DNA from: JALOLG01 sp963722415
GTDB lineage: Bacteria; Actinomycetota; Acidimicrobiia; Acidimicrobiales; Ilumatobacteraceae
DNA: 64,000 nucleotides
Direction of reading: 5' to 3'
Assembly: GCA_963722415.1 (NCBI GenBank)
Contig: CAVRNI010000056.1
Coordinates: forward strand, 1 to 64,000
The notes below the pieces were generated by a model, which worked only from the letters and a program-made list of their open reading frames with translations, made no database searches and was not told the origin of the DNA. Shown here one piece after another: positions 1-9,766 of the stretch (the first letter of the stretch is position 1; every line of letters starts with the position of its first letter). A program made the translations under genes and the position numbers.

Positions 1-2
1 TC

Positions 3-186
3 AGGTGGAACCGGGCCACCGGTGAGGTCGCCGCCACGGTGACGTGCACCGGAGCGGCCGATTGCCGGCTCACGATCGCCTGGAACTACAACGAGCCCCA
101 CGCCGTCGCGGACCGTCACCGGACGGATCGACGGCGAGCGTGTGCTCACTCAGCCTCCCGGCACCCTGATCCGGGTCAGGGCCTAG
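3..186 (+). CDS. C-terminal fragment of an unidentified protein
   Basis: The window opens inside a gene. The reading frame starting at base 3 has protein-like composition (residues ATVTCTGAADCRLTIAWNYN) and continues, after a one-base frame change near base 110, as TVTGRIDGERVLTQPPGTLI to a TAG at 184-186. Two cysteines seven residues apart and the beta-rich look would fit an extracytoplasmic domain, but I do not recognise a family. It ends head-on against the PPOX gene, with the two stop codons overlapping. The frame change resembles the sequencing-type indels seen elsewhere in the window. Confidence 0.4.
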
Positions 187-582
187 TCGCCCGGGATGAC
201 GACCACTCCACAATCCGCGTAGGGAAGTCGCTTGCGCTTGACGGTGCCGACGATCGTGTTGAGCAGCTCAGTGATCTTCGTGATGAAGCCGTACTTGTCG
301 TGGATCTTCTCGCGGATCTCGACGAGCTCGGACCCCGAGACCAACACCGCGGGCCGCCGCGAACGGCTCGGTCCCCGCCTTCACCTTGCCGCGCGCTGCC
401 CGCAGGGCTGCACCGTCACGTTCGACGTGCGGGCGAGCCGTTTCGCCTTCCCCTGAACCGGAACTGGTCTACATCTCGATCCGGCCAGCATCAAGGGGCA
501 CCACCCAGACGGGCGAGGCGACCGGCGTACCGTCGCGGCGGTAGGTGGTGAGCAGGACGTACTTCTGGTCCCCCAGCGGCAT
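183..582 (-). CDS. PPOX-class F420-dependent oxidoreductase (frameshifted)
   Basis: This is a small split-barrel flavin/F420-binding protein of the PPOX class. The pieces read GDQKYVLLTTYRRDGTPVAS, then GKAKRLARTSNVTVQPCGQR with GKVKAGT, then ELVEIREKIHDKYGF. Together they follow the family order: N-terminal beta strands, the K-R-x-R-N/S-P-V-T-V-x-P-C cofactor-binding stretch, and a C-terminal helix with a KYG motif. The length of about 130 residues is normal. At least three frame changes (near 475, 380 and 350) break the reading. ATG 582 is chosen because the family typically begins just before this first strand. The gene is divergent from the SLC13 permease, with a palindromic operator candidate between them at 672-686. 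The substrate is unknown. Confidence 0.72.
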
Positions 583-671
583 CGGCGAACGCTACCGCTG
601 AGGTCGTCAGGCCATCGCCCCTGTTCGCGGCCGGCGGCCGGGGGACGGTCGGCGGGCTCGGGCACGACAAG

Positions 672-686
672 TACCCGGATCGGGTG
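672..686. promoter_or_regulatory. Inverted-repeat operator candidate (copy 1)
   Basis: TACCCG-GAT-CGGGTG, one mismatch from the CACCCG-N3-CGGGTG consensus shared by seven sites in this window. It lies 35 bases before the GTG of the SLC13 permease and about 90 bases before the divergent PPOX start. Regulation by the LAL proteins encoded nearby is inferred. Confidence 0.6.
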
Positions 687-721
687 AATCGCCATTCGGA
701 TCTCACGTGCTGACTGGTCAC

Positions 722-2297
722 GTGGCCGACAGCACGATCGTCTTCGCCGTGCTCGGCTGTCGTGGTGGTGCTGTTCGTCTCCAACCGGGTGCCGGTCGAG
801 ATCGTGGCGGTCGGCACGGCGCTCACGCTGTGGGCGACAGGCGTGCTCGACATCGACCAGGCGCTCGCCGGGTTCGGTGATCCCACCGTCGTCTACATCG
901 CCTCGCTGTTCGTCGTCAGCGAGGCCCTCGACGCGACCGGGGTCACGGCGTGGGCCGGCCAGCAACTCGTCCACCACGCCGGAGCGAGTCATCGGCGGCT
1001 GCTCGTGCTGATGATGCTGGCTGTGCGCCGTGCTGACGGCGCTGATCAGCGTGAACGGGGCCGTCGCCGCGCTCTTGCCGGTCGTCGTCGTCACCGCGGT
1101 GCGCACGCGGCAGCCGGCGTCGCGGCTGCTGATGCCGCTGGCCTTCGCGGCCCACGCCGGTTCGATGCTGGCGCTCACGGGCTCGCCGGTGAACATCATC
1201 GTGTCGGAGGCGGCGAACGACGCGACGGGCGACTACTTCGGGTTCTTCGAGTTCACCCTCGTCGGCGTACCGCTCGTGCTCGGCACCGTCGCCATCGTCG
1301 TGTTGTTCGGCAGGCGGCTGCTGCCGGATCGGCAGACCCGCTACACCTCGCAAGGACTTCAGCACGCACGCACTGACGCTGCTCCGCCAGTACGAGCTCG
1401 ACAGCGACCCGTCATCACCGCTGTACAACCGCCGTTCCGGCGTCGCCGAGGTCATCATCCCACCCCGATCCGGCCTCATCGGCGATCCAGGCCTTCCCCG
1501 GCATGGTCACCGACAGCGGCGACCTCGTCGTCCTCGCGGTCCAGCGCAAGGGCGTCGACCTCGCCGACTACAAGACCGTCCTCGCGGCCGGCGACACCCT
1601 GCTGCTCCAGGGGACGTGGAACGCCCTGTCGGAGCAACTCGAGGACCCCGACGTGCTCGTCGTCGACGCGCCCCACGAGGTGCGCCGCCAGGCCCTGCCG
1701 TTCGGCCCGGGCGCCAAGCGGGCATCGGTCGTCCTGGTCGTCATGGTGGTGCTGCTGGCGGCCGGCGCCGTTCCCCCCGCCGTCGCCAGCCTCCTCGCCG
1801 CCGGCGCGCTCGTGTTGTCCCGCGTCGTCACGATCGAGCAGGCCTACCGGTCGATCTCGTGGACCACCGTCGTGCTGGTCGCCGGGATGATCCCGCTGTC
1901 GACGGCGATGACCGCGAGCGGCGCCGCCGACAAGATCGCCGACCGGCTGGTGGACGATCATCGGGGACTCCGGGCGCGTATCCGTTGCTGATCGGGTTGT
2001 TCGTGCTGACCGCCGTGCTCGGCCAGCTCATCAGCAACACGGCGACGATCCTCGTCGTCATCCCGATCGCCGTGTCTGCTGCCGCCGAGGTCGACGTCTC
2101 GGCGCGACCCGGTGCTGATGTCGCTCAACGTCGTCGCCTCCGCCGCCCTGCTGACTCCGGTCGCCACGCCGGCGAACGTGATGATCATGGGTCCGGGCGG
2201 CTACCGCTTCGGCGACTACGCCAAGCTCGGACTGCCGCTGCTCGCCTGGTACTTCGTCGTCGCCGTCGGCCTCGTGCCGCTCATCTGGAGTTTCTGA
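722..2297 (+). CDS. SLC13/DASS-type permease with RCK_C domain (frameshifted)
   Basis: A membrane permease of the divalent anion:Na+ symporter (SLC13) superfamily. Membrane segments come first (for example VEIVAVGTALTLWATGVL and the TALISVNGAVAALLPVVVV helix-hairpin). A cytoplasmic TrkA-C/RCK_C-like domain follows (GDLVVLAVQRKGVDL, then LAAGDTLLLQGTWNAL). The second membrane half contains the paired hairpin ISNTATILVVIPIAVSAAAE and ends TPANVMIMGPGGYRFGDY. About 525 residues is normal for SLC13 with an RCK_C insert. Frame changes near 755, 1020, 1350, 1490, 1950-1975 and 2105 each fit one extra base in a short homopolymer. The GTG at 722 is taken because the frame then reads a plausible first helix. 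The glutaminase gene starts two bases after the stop, so the two are probably one operon. The transported anion is unknown. Confidence 0.8.
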
Positions 2298-2299
2298 CG

Positions 2300-3318
2300 A
2301 TGATGCAGGCGGACGGCGTCGGGCCGTCGTTCGTGTCGACCGGCGCGCTCCCGGCCGCGGACGCCGTGAGCGTGCTCGTGTCCGAGGCCTACGAGCTGTA
2401 CCGGCACAACGACGACGGCGAGAACTCGCGTGTCTATCCGGCCCTCGAGCGAGTGCCGTCACAGCTGTTCGGCCTGGCCGTCGTCGGCACCGACGGCAGC
2501 ATCTGGGCGGCCGGTGACGCCGATGTCGAGTTCTCGATCATGAGCGTCTCCAAGCCGTTCGTCTTCGCGCTCGTGTGCGACGCCCTCGGTCCTGAGGCCG
2601 CACGCGAGCACGTCGGCGCCAACGCAACCGGCATGGCTTCGATTCGATCGATGCGATCGAGCAGCGTGGCGACGGTCGGACGAACCCGATGGTCAACGCC
2701 GGGGCGATCGCCACCACCAGCCTCGTACCGGGCCGGACCATCGACGCCAGATGGCAGTTCATCGTCGACGGCCTCTCGCGTTTCGCCGGCCATCCCCTGT
2801 CGATCGACGACGAGATCTACGCATCGGCTTCGGCGAGCAACCACCGCAACCGCGAGATCGTCGCCGCGCTGCAACGCCATGGACGAATCGCCGGCGATCC
2901 GTCCGAGGCCCTGGACCTGTACACCCGCCAGAGCTCGCTCCGCGTCACCGCCACGGACCTGGCCATGATGGGTTCCACGCTGGCCGACGGAGGCGTTCAC
3001 CCGCTGACGGCGATCCGGGTCGTCGAGGCCGCCAGCTGCCGGTGCGCGCTCGCCGTGATGACGACCGCCGGCCTCTACGAGACCTCCGGCGACTGGCTCT
3101 ACGACATCGGGCTTCCCGGCAAGAGCGGCATCGGCGGCGGCATCGTCACCGTCGCCCCCGGCAAGGGCGGCCTCGGCACGTTCGCCCCGCGCCTCGACGC
3201 CGCCGGCAACAGCGTCAAGGGCCAACTCGCCGCGCGTCACCTGTCCGACCGACTCGGGCTCGACCTGCTCAGGTCGGCGCCGGCGTCGCGGTCAGCGGCT
3301 GACCAACGACCTGTGTGA
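2300..3318 (+). CDS. glsA: Glutaminase (frameshifted)
   Basis: A glutaminase of the serine-dependent beta-lactamase-like fold (GlsA/YbaS family), converting glutamine to glutamate and ammonia in the cytoplasm. Family marks are FSIMSVSKPFVFAL with the catalytic S-x-x-K pair, TNPMVNAGAIATTSL, the YETSGDWLYDIGLPGKSGIG stretch and VAPGKGGLGTFAPRLDAAGN. The length of about 335 residues is usual. One frame change near 2635-2650, in the conserved GMxFDSI region, breaks the frame. Either of two adjacent ATGs (2300, 2303) could start it. It follows the SLC13 permease by two bases and converges on LAL-1 with a 10-base gap. Ammonia release could buffer acid, as proposed for YbaS-type enzymes, but nothing here proves that role. 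Confidence 0.87.
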
Positions 3319-3328
3319 ACCCGCCGGC

Positions 3329-5920
3329 CTAGATCAGGTGCGCCTCACGAGCCACGTCGACCGCGTCGGAGCGATTGGTCACCGCCAGCTTGCGGTAGAT
3401 CGACTTGAGGTTCGACTTCACGGTGTTCACCGAGAGATGCAGTTCGCGCCCGATCTGTGAATACGACAGATGGCTCGGCAACAGCACGAGGATGGTCAGT
3501 TCCCGGGCGGTCACGTGTTCGGAGGCCACGGGCCCGTGACGCCGCGGCTTCCCGTGCGGGAGGTAGTGCTGGAACAGCGCTGGGTGGAGCCGATCGAGTG
3601 GCTGCTGGCGCAGCAGTCCGTCGACCCGGGGACCGTGGCCGAGGAACGGCGACACCCACCCCGAAGCGGCGGCGTCCTCGACTGCGGCACGCATCCGCAG
3701 GGCGGCCGCTCCGGTGGCGTCGGCGGCCGCGCGCAGGACGTCTCCCTCGAGACGCTCGGACGGCAGCCACCCATCGACGTCGTCGAGGAGCGGACCGACC
3801 TCCTCGGTTCGACCGGCCTCGAGGTGCAAGCCGGCGCGGACCAGCTGCGCCGGCGCCGACTCGCCGACGTGCTCCATCAACGTCCACGCGTGGCCGAAGA
3901 GGCCGAGCCGACCGAGCTCCCGCGCCTCGGCGATGTCGAGCGCGGTGTGCATCGGGCCGGCGTCTCGGTGCAGGCTCACTCTGACGTCGCGGATGATCGC
4001 GATCGCGGCCTGCGGGCCGTCGAGCACCCCCGACACCTGGGCGCTGACGAGTCCGGCCCGGGCCCGATTCCAGTCGTAGCCGAGATCGGTGGCATCGACG
4101 CAGGCGAGCGCGGCGAGCTCCTGCGCGTTCCCCAGATCACCGGCCGCGAACTGCGCACGTGCAGCGACGACCACTGCATCGAACACGTCGTGGTGCGGGC
4201 GCGTTGCGGCATGCTCGGCGGCCGAGCATGCCGCCTCGGCCAGCTCGATCGCGTGGGCGAGGCGCCCGCTCAGCAGCTCGAACCACGCCTCGAGCGCCGG
4301 CACGGTGACCGTTGCGACAATGGGTGGCGCGTCGAGCGTCTTCGCCCGCACGAGCCATCGACGCGCCTCGTCGAGGTCGCCACGAGCGAGAGCGACGCGC
4401 GTGGCCACCGTCGGGAACCGGCGCTCGACGGGAGTCGACAGCTCGCCATGGCGCTCGTGCTCCTCGAACTCGCGAACACAGTCGGCCGCACCATCGACGT
4501 CACCGTGGTACAGCGCGAGGAAACAGCGCACCGCGTGCAGCCGCCGCCGCACGACGTCCGCCGGGCCGGTCGGCGACACGTTGTCCTCGATCAGCGACGA
4601 CGCGCGGACATACCAGGTCTCGGCCTCGGCCTCGCTCCCCGCGAAGAACCACGTCGTCGCCAGGTCGAGCGCCAAACCGGGCTGGTCGACGTCATCGGCG
4701 TCGTGGAACGGGCCGGCCAGCATCGCCAAGCCGAACCGGTCACCGCGATCGACGTACTGCAACATCGGCTCGATGACGATGTCATTGGCGGCGTCCCGAT
4801 CGCCGGCGGCCATCAGATGGCGATAGGCGGCGTTCACATTGCCCCGCTCACGCCAGATCGTCGCCGCGGTCCGATGCGCCTCGGCGTGCAGACGTGGATC
4901 CCGCCAACGAAGCTCGCTCTCGAGCAGCTCCCTGAGCAGGCGATGGAACCGCTTGCCGTCATCTGGGGAGCCCGTCGAGGCGATCACGAGTCGGCGCCGT
5001 TCGAGGTCGACCACGACATCGTTGGCGTCGGGCCCCGCCAACCGGTGGCAGAGATCGGCGTCGAACGCCGTGACGACCGACAGGATCAACGCGACTTCGC
5101 GGTGGCGGGGCGGCAGCGCGTCGAGCACCTCGGCGACGACGTAGTCGGCGAGCAGGCGGTCCGATCGCACGAGCGCGAGCGCGCTGGCGCCGGGATCGGA
5201 CGCCTCGGAGGCGGAGACGAGCGCCAGGTGCAGGCCGATCGGCCACCCTTCGACGTGGCGGTTGAGCGCCACGACGGTGTCGGGCGGAATGCGGCGTTCG
5301 AACGTCGCCGCGGCCGCCAGCGCCTCGTCATCGGTGAGGCGGAGGTCGTCCTCGCGAACGTCGACGAGCCACCCATTGGCACGCCAGCGTCCGAGCGGCA
5401 GGGGTGGGTCGGCACGGGCGCTGACGATCAGCCGCATCAGGTGCCCGACGCGCTCGACGAGCACCTTGATCCCGTCGTGGATCCGGCTGCTCGCCCACGG
5501 CGCGATGTCGTCGAGGATGAGCGTGAAAGGCCGCGCGGCGCGCTCGATCTGGGCGACGAGCACGGCGAGGAACCGCTCGTTGTGGCGGTCCTCGCGCAGC
5601 ACCAACTCTGCCTCCTCGTCCACCTCGGCGATGACCTCGCGGACCGCCCGAACGACGTGGAGCCAGAACGAGGTGGGGCTCTCGTCGAACAGGTCGAACG
5701 ACACCCATGCAACGGGGTGCTCGGCGACGTCGACGTGCTGTCGGATCACGACGGTCTTGCCGTAGCCGGGGGGTGCGGCGACGAGCACCACCCTCGATGA
5801 CTGGCCGAGCAATTCGGTCAAGCGACGGCGTTCGACCACGCCCGGCGGAAGGTCGGGTGGACGGATCTTGGCGGTGATCACGACCGAGTCACGTCGCCGG
5901 ACCTCACTGGCCGTGTCCAC
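3329..5920 (-). CDS. LuxR-family ATPase regulator, LAL/MalT type (LAL-1)
   Basis: A large ATP-binding transcription regulator with a C-terminal LuxR helix-turn-helix. The N-terminal STAND ATPase shows Walker A APPGYGKTVVIRQH and a Walker B-like FTLILDDIAPW. A long helical repeat region follows, and the last 65 residues hold the HTH (LLPSHLSYSQIGRELHLSVN, then TVKSNLKSIYRKL). The frame is intact and stays open up to an ATG at 6001. That longer start would put the coding sequence over the palindromic operator at 5963-5977, so I prefer GTG 5920, about 40 bases downstream of the palindrome. It gives 863 residues, a usual size for LALs. The gene is divergent from the small gene at 6025 and shares that operator with it. 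The effector ligand is unknown. Its recognition helix matches that of LAL-2. Confidence 0.9.
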   Translation of the reverse strand: MDTASEVRRRDSVVITAKIRPPDLPPGVVERRRLTELLGQSSRVVLVAAPPGYGKTVVIRQHVDVAEHPVAWVSFDLFDESPTSFWLHVVRAVREVIAEVDEEAELVLREDRHNERFLAVLVAQIERAARPFTLILDDIAPWASSRIHDGIKVLVERVGHLMRLIVSARADPPLPLGRWRANGWLVDVREDDLRLTDDEALAAAATFERRIPPDTVVALNRHVEGWPIGLHLALVSASEASDPGASALALVRSDRLLADYVVAEVLDALPPRHREVALILSVVTAFDADLCHRLAGPDANDVVVDLERRRLVIASTGSPDDGKRFHRLLRELLESELRWRDPRLHAEAHRTAATIWRERGNVNAAYRHLMAAGDRDAANDIVIEPMLQYVDRGDRFGLAMLAGPFHDADDVDQPGLALDLATTWFFAGSEAEAETWYVRASSLIEDNVSPTGPADVVRRRLHAVRCFLALYHGDVDGAADCVREFEEHERHGELSTPVERRFPTVATRVALARGDLDEARRWLVRAKTLDAPPIVATVTVPALEAWFELLSGRLAHAIELAEAACSAAEHAATRPHHDVFDAVVVAARAQFAAGDLGNAQELAALACVDATDLGYDWNRARAGLVSAQVSGVLDGPQAAIAIIRDVRVSLHRDAGPMHTALDIAEARELGRLGLFGHAWTLMEHVGESAPAQLVRAGLHLEAGRTEEVGPLLDDVDGWLPSERLEGDVLRAAADATGAAALRMRAAVEDAAASGWVSPFLGHGPRVDGLLRQQPLDRLHPALFQHYLPHGKPRRHGPVASEHVTARELTILVLLPSHLSYSQIGRELHLSVNTVKSNLKSIYRKLAVTNRSDAVDVAREAHLI

Positions 5921-5962
5921 ATCGTCACAGTAGTCACGGGTGCGTCCGGCCCGGCGGGTGTT

Positions 5963-5977
5963 CACCCGGGACGGGTG
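5963..5977. promoter_or_regulatory. Inverted-repeat operator candidate (copy 2)
   Basis: CACCCG-GGA-CGGGTG, a perfect 6-bp inverted repeat with a 3-base centre. It sits about 43 bases before LAL-1 (GTG 5920, minus strand) and about 47 bases before the small gene at 6025 (plus strand), so it could serve both divergent promoters. This is the clearest hint of LAL autoregulation. Confidence 0.7.
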
Positions 5978-6024
5978 TATCCCCTCGCGAGGCATCGCCA
6001 TACGGTCGAGCCGAGAGGTGCGGC

Positions 6025-6246
6025 ATGAGCTTCGACGTCGAGGTCAACGGTCACGTGCAGCGGACGCTGTACGAACGGCTGTCAGAGCTGATCGGTGAGA
6101 CCTCGATCCACCGGTGCGGCAGCACGGTCGTGCTCAACGTCACCGACCAGTCGGCGATGGTCGCGCTCGTCGCCCGCCTCAACGACCTCGGCATCCAGAT
6201 CGAGGAGATCCACCGCGTGCCTCGGCCTGATTCCGTCCATTCCTGA
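6025..6246 (+). CDS. Small conserved-looking protein, function unknown
   Basis: This is a 73-residue soluble protein with no membrane segment, signal peptide or metal motif that I can see. It has alternating strand/helix character (FDVEVNGHVQRTL, TVVLNVTDQSAMVALVARL) and ends with a short IEEIHRVPRPDS tail. The pattern suggests a small alpha/beta domain, perhaps ACT- or STAS-like, but I do not assign a family. A GAGAGG-type ribosome site lies eight bases before ATG 6025. It diverges from LAL-1, with the shared palindrome 5963-5977 upstream, so it is a likely target of that regulator. Confidence 0.7.
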   Translation: MSFDVEVNGHVQRTLYERLSELIGETSIHRCGSTVVLNVTDQSAMVALVARLNDLGIQIEEIHRVPRPDSVHS

Positions 6247-6272
6247 CGAGCACCGCGGCACGCGGTGACTCG

Positions 6273-7068
6273 TCAGGGGATTCGCTGCAGGGTGAGCGTC
6301 GACTCGCCGTCCGACAGCGTGAGGTCGTCCGACTCGAGCGTGTACTCCAGCGGGCCCGTCGAGCATTTGGACGACGGCGTTCTCGAACTCCATCACGTCG
6401 CCCTCGCACGCCATCCTCGTGAGCGCCATCGGCCCGAACGTGATCGTGTCGTCGGCGACCTCGACCTCGGCGCTGCCGCTGTTGCAACCGGTCGAGATCG
6501 AGACGCGCCCGTCGGCGTAGGCGAGGTGGGCGCCGTCCGGGGCGGTGAGGCTGCCGGCCGGCCCGTCGAGTGACACGATCTTCCAGACCGAGCCGTCGAG
6601 CGAGTCTGCGGGCGGATCACTCTGCTCGTCGAACGTGACCGTGACCTCGTCGCTGGCGACGGTCAACGTGCCAACCGCACGGGTGAGCGTCGGCCCGCCG
6701 CGGAACAGCACCGCCACCCACTCGTCCTGCGCGTGGCGCTCGGGGTCGCAGGCCATCTGCGTCTGGGCGAGCGTGTCGACGACGAGGACGTCGTCGGTGA
6801 GCACGTAACCCCCCATCATCGTGTTGCAGCCGGCGATGACTGCCAGGCGGCCGTCCTCGAACGTGAGCGTCAACTCGGTGTCCGGCACGAGTTCCTGGCC
6901 CTCGACATCGGTGGCCACGAACGTGTGGCCATCGAGGGTCTCCTCGTCGACGAGGTTGACGGTGCCGGCGGAATCGTTCCCATCGTCGGAATCGTCGCCG
7001 CAGCTGCTGATCACGACCACTCCAGCGATCGCAAGACACGCTCCGAGGGCACGCAGATTTCCGGTCAT
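6273..7068 (-). CDS. META-domain lipoprotein, two META repeats
   Basis: A secreted lipoprotein with two tandem META (HslJ-like) domains. The N-terminus has a hydrophobic signal ending in a lipobox-like VVISSCGDDSDD. The first META unit spans roughly residues 45-130 (LDGHTFVATDVEGQ, VIAGCNTMMGGYVL, QTQMACDPE). The second spans about 150-250 (LDGSVWKIVSLDG, STGCNSGSAEVEVADD, ALTRMACEGDVMEFENA). Each carries the typical G-C-N and M-A-C cysteines. A frame change near 6350 (an extra G in GGG) separates the last 25 residues, which end TLSDGESTLTLQRIP. META proteins are often heat- or oxidation-stress related in bacteria. A palindromic operator candidate lies 37 bases upstream at 7105-7119. Confidence 0.85.
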
Positions 7069-7104
7069 GCCCCCGATGCTGGTGCGATCACGCCGGGCCG
7101 GCAT

Positions 7105-7119
7105 CACCTGATCAGGGTG
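7105..7119. promoter_or_regulatory. Inverted-repeat operator candidate (copy 3)
   Basis: CACCTG-ATC-AGGGTG, two substitutions from the consensus but still aligned to the same 15-base frame. It lies 37 bases before the META lipoprotein ATG, in the gap between that gene and LAL-2. Confidence 0.55.
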
Positions 7120-7172
7120 AATCGAAAATGGCGGGCACTCCGACGACGACGTCCTGCACGGTAGGTCTCGAC

Positions 7173-9735
7173 TCAGATCAGTCCCGCTTGGCGAGCGAGC
7201 TCGACGGCCTCGGCGCGTGACGCGACGCCGAGCTTGCGGTAGATCGACTTGAGGTTCGACTTGACCGTGTTCACCGACAGGAACGTGCGGGCGGCGATCT
7301 GCGCGTATGACAGGTGACTGGGAAGGAACTCGAGAAGTGACTGCTCTCTCGCCGTGAGCGATGTCGCAGCCAGCGGGTCGGCGGCGCCGACGGTTGTCCT
7401 CCGGAGCCCGGCCGCGGCGACGACCAACAACGGGTGTTCGAGGGCGATCGAGGGGCCGTCGATGATCTGCTGGATGCGGGTCATGTGGGGCAGGAACGGC
7501 GCCACCCATCCGCCTGCCCCACCGAGCTGCAGCGCGGCCAGCAGTGCCTGCGGACGCGGGGAGCCGGTCGTGGCCAGGAGGACTTCGGCCTCGAGGCGCA
7601 GGGGCGGCGGCCAGGTCGTCCGCGAGGTCACTGCGGCCGCGACGCGACGGTGATCGTCGACGGCCGTTGCGTGGCGTGCCTCCAACAGCGAGCGCCATGC
7701 CCCCGGTGGCAGCCGCACGATGGCCGTCCATGCAGCGTCGAGGTGGGCGGCGTCGAGATGGCCGGCGTCCACCATCGCCGCGGCTTCGGCCCGGTCGAGA
7801 TGTTCCGTCACCAGGCGCGTCGGCATGTCCGCCAGCTCGGAGCGCAGCCGCGTGACGACCTCCAACGATGCGGCGCTGCCGGCACCGAGCCGCTGGACCT
7901 CGGCGTCGAGCGTGCCCGCACGGACGACGTCCCACGCGTAGCCGAGCGTGGCGGCGTACGCGTGTGATCGTCGGGCGAGCTGCCCCGCAGCTCCCAAGTC
8001 GCCGGCCGCAAGCCGGCACTGGCCCAGGATCACGAGCGCCTCGAGGACCCCGTGGTGGTACCGGACGTCTTCGGCGTCGGCCCACGCGCACGCCGCATCC
8101 GCGAGCGCAAGCGCACCCGCAAGGTCGCCCCGCTCGAGATGCAGCCACGCCGTCAGCGCCGGCACCGTCACCTCGCGCACGGTCGGCGGGGCATCCATGA
8201 CGCGCGCGTGGTCGAGTGCGATGGCGGCCTCGTGGAGACACCCGCTGACGAGGGCGCGCCTCGTCTCGGTGAGGCTGGTCCACTTCGTGATCGGATCGTC
8301 GGGTGGTGCGGTGTCCATCGCCGCGAGGGTGACGTCTCGGAGATGCTCGTCGACGTCGTCAAGCGCACCGTCCATGAGGGCGAGCAGGGCACGAATGGCA
8401 TGAAGGCGCAGGAGGTTGCCGCGGTCGTTCGGCTCGACGAGCTGCCCGGCCAGCGTGCACCACTCCCGGGACTCGTCTCGCTGGGCGGCGAAGAACGACA
8501 ACGTCGACATGTCGAGCGCGAGCGACGGATCGGCGACGTCGGCTCGCGGTGGGAACGCCAGCGCCAAGCGACCGACCGCCTCTGCATCTCCCCGATCGAC
8601 GAACGAGAACGCCCGCGACACGACCAGCCGCATCGCGGCACCGACGTCGGCGATGGAGACCAGATGCGCGTGTGCCGCGGCCAGATCGCCACGCTCGACG
8701 CTGATCGAGGCGACGCGCCGGACGAGCTGCTCGTGCCACGCTGGGTCACGCGTGCGCAGCTCACGTTCGAGCACCGTCCGGACGAGCCCGTGGTACCTCA
8801 TGACGCCGGGCTGCTCGTCGTCGATGCGCAGGAAGATGCCGAGTCGGAGCAGCTCCCTGACGACGGGGACCGACTCATCTCCGAGCAGGAGCCGGCTCAG
8901 CTCGAGGTCGAACGCGGCCGGGACGGACAGCGCGTACGTGACGCGTCGGTGGTGTTCGGGAAGGACGTCCACGACCTCTCCGACGACGTGGTCGCGCACG
9001 CGGCGGTGCAGCCCGGCGAGCACGTCGGTCGGTTCGGTCGGCGGCGAGCAGGCCGAGGTGCAACCCGAGCGGCCAACCCTCGACCGTTCGGTTGAGCACC
9101 GCGACCTCGGCGTCATCGAGCGGGGAGCCCATCGAGCGGGCGAGATCGCGGGCGTCGGCATCGCTGAAGGACAGGTCGGCCTCCCCCACGTGGGTGACCC
9201 ATCCTCGCGACCGCCAACCCGCGAGCGGGAGCGCCGGCTCGCCGCGTCCGCTCACGATCAACCGCACGCGGTCACCGACGCGTTCCACGAGGAGCGCCAG
9301 CCCGTCCAGGACCGTCCGGTCTTCGATGCTCGAGAGGTCGTCGAGGATCACGTCGGCGTGCACGTCCGCCCGCTCGATCCAGCTGACGAGCGCGCCGAGA
9401 GAGTCAGCGTCCGGCGCCGGATCCGTGAGCAGCGTGACGAGTTCGGGGTCGATGCCGGGCAACACCTCGTCCAGGTGCGCGAGGAAGTGCCGCCAGAACG
9501 AGTGTCCACTTGCATCGATCTCGGCCACGGGTATGAACGCGGTCGCGGCCGGGGTGTCGTGAGCAGCGTCGAGCCACTGCCGGAGGGCGGTCGTCTTTCC
9601 ATAGCCGGGCGGCGCGATCACCGTCGCGATCCGGGTCGTGGCGTCGAGCCTGCGGTGGACCTCGCGGCGGAGAATCGGGGCTTCGTCGACGGCGCGTCCG
9701 GCCTCGAGACACGGGTTCATGTTGGGCGGGCACAC
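7173..9735 (-). CDS. LuxR-family ATPase regulator, LAL/MalT type (LAL-2)
   Basis: A second LAL regulator, paralogous to LAL-1 along its whole length. It has Walker A IAPPGYGKTTALRQW, a Walker B-like DVILDDLSSIEDR and the SGRGEPALPLAGWRSRGWV stretch that corresponds to SARADPPLPLGRWRANGWLV in LAL-1. Helical repeats follow, then a C-terminal HTH (FLPSHLSYAQIA, LSVNTVKSNLKSIYRKLGVA). The recognition segment SVNTVKSNLKSIYRKL is identical in the two proteins, so they probably read the same DNA site. One frame change near 9030 splits the ATPase domain. The gene starts 31 bases after the AbgT transporter, so it is likely the third gene of the pepA operon. ATG 9735 puts the first helix directly before the ATPase. 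Confidence 0.87.
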
Positions 9736-9766
9736 GCGGCACCGTCGGTCGCTCCGACGTGCGCGG

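Noticed and set aside
3..186. Relation between the window-start fragment (AWNYN) and the secreted protein at 22453 (GWNYN)
   Set aside because: Only the four residues WNYN match; too short to mean homology.
3470..5800. 776-codon plus-strand ORF antisense to LAL-1
   Set aside because: GC-rich shadow of the intact LAL-1 gene; no recognisable domain and skewed composition.
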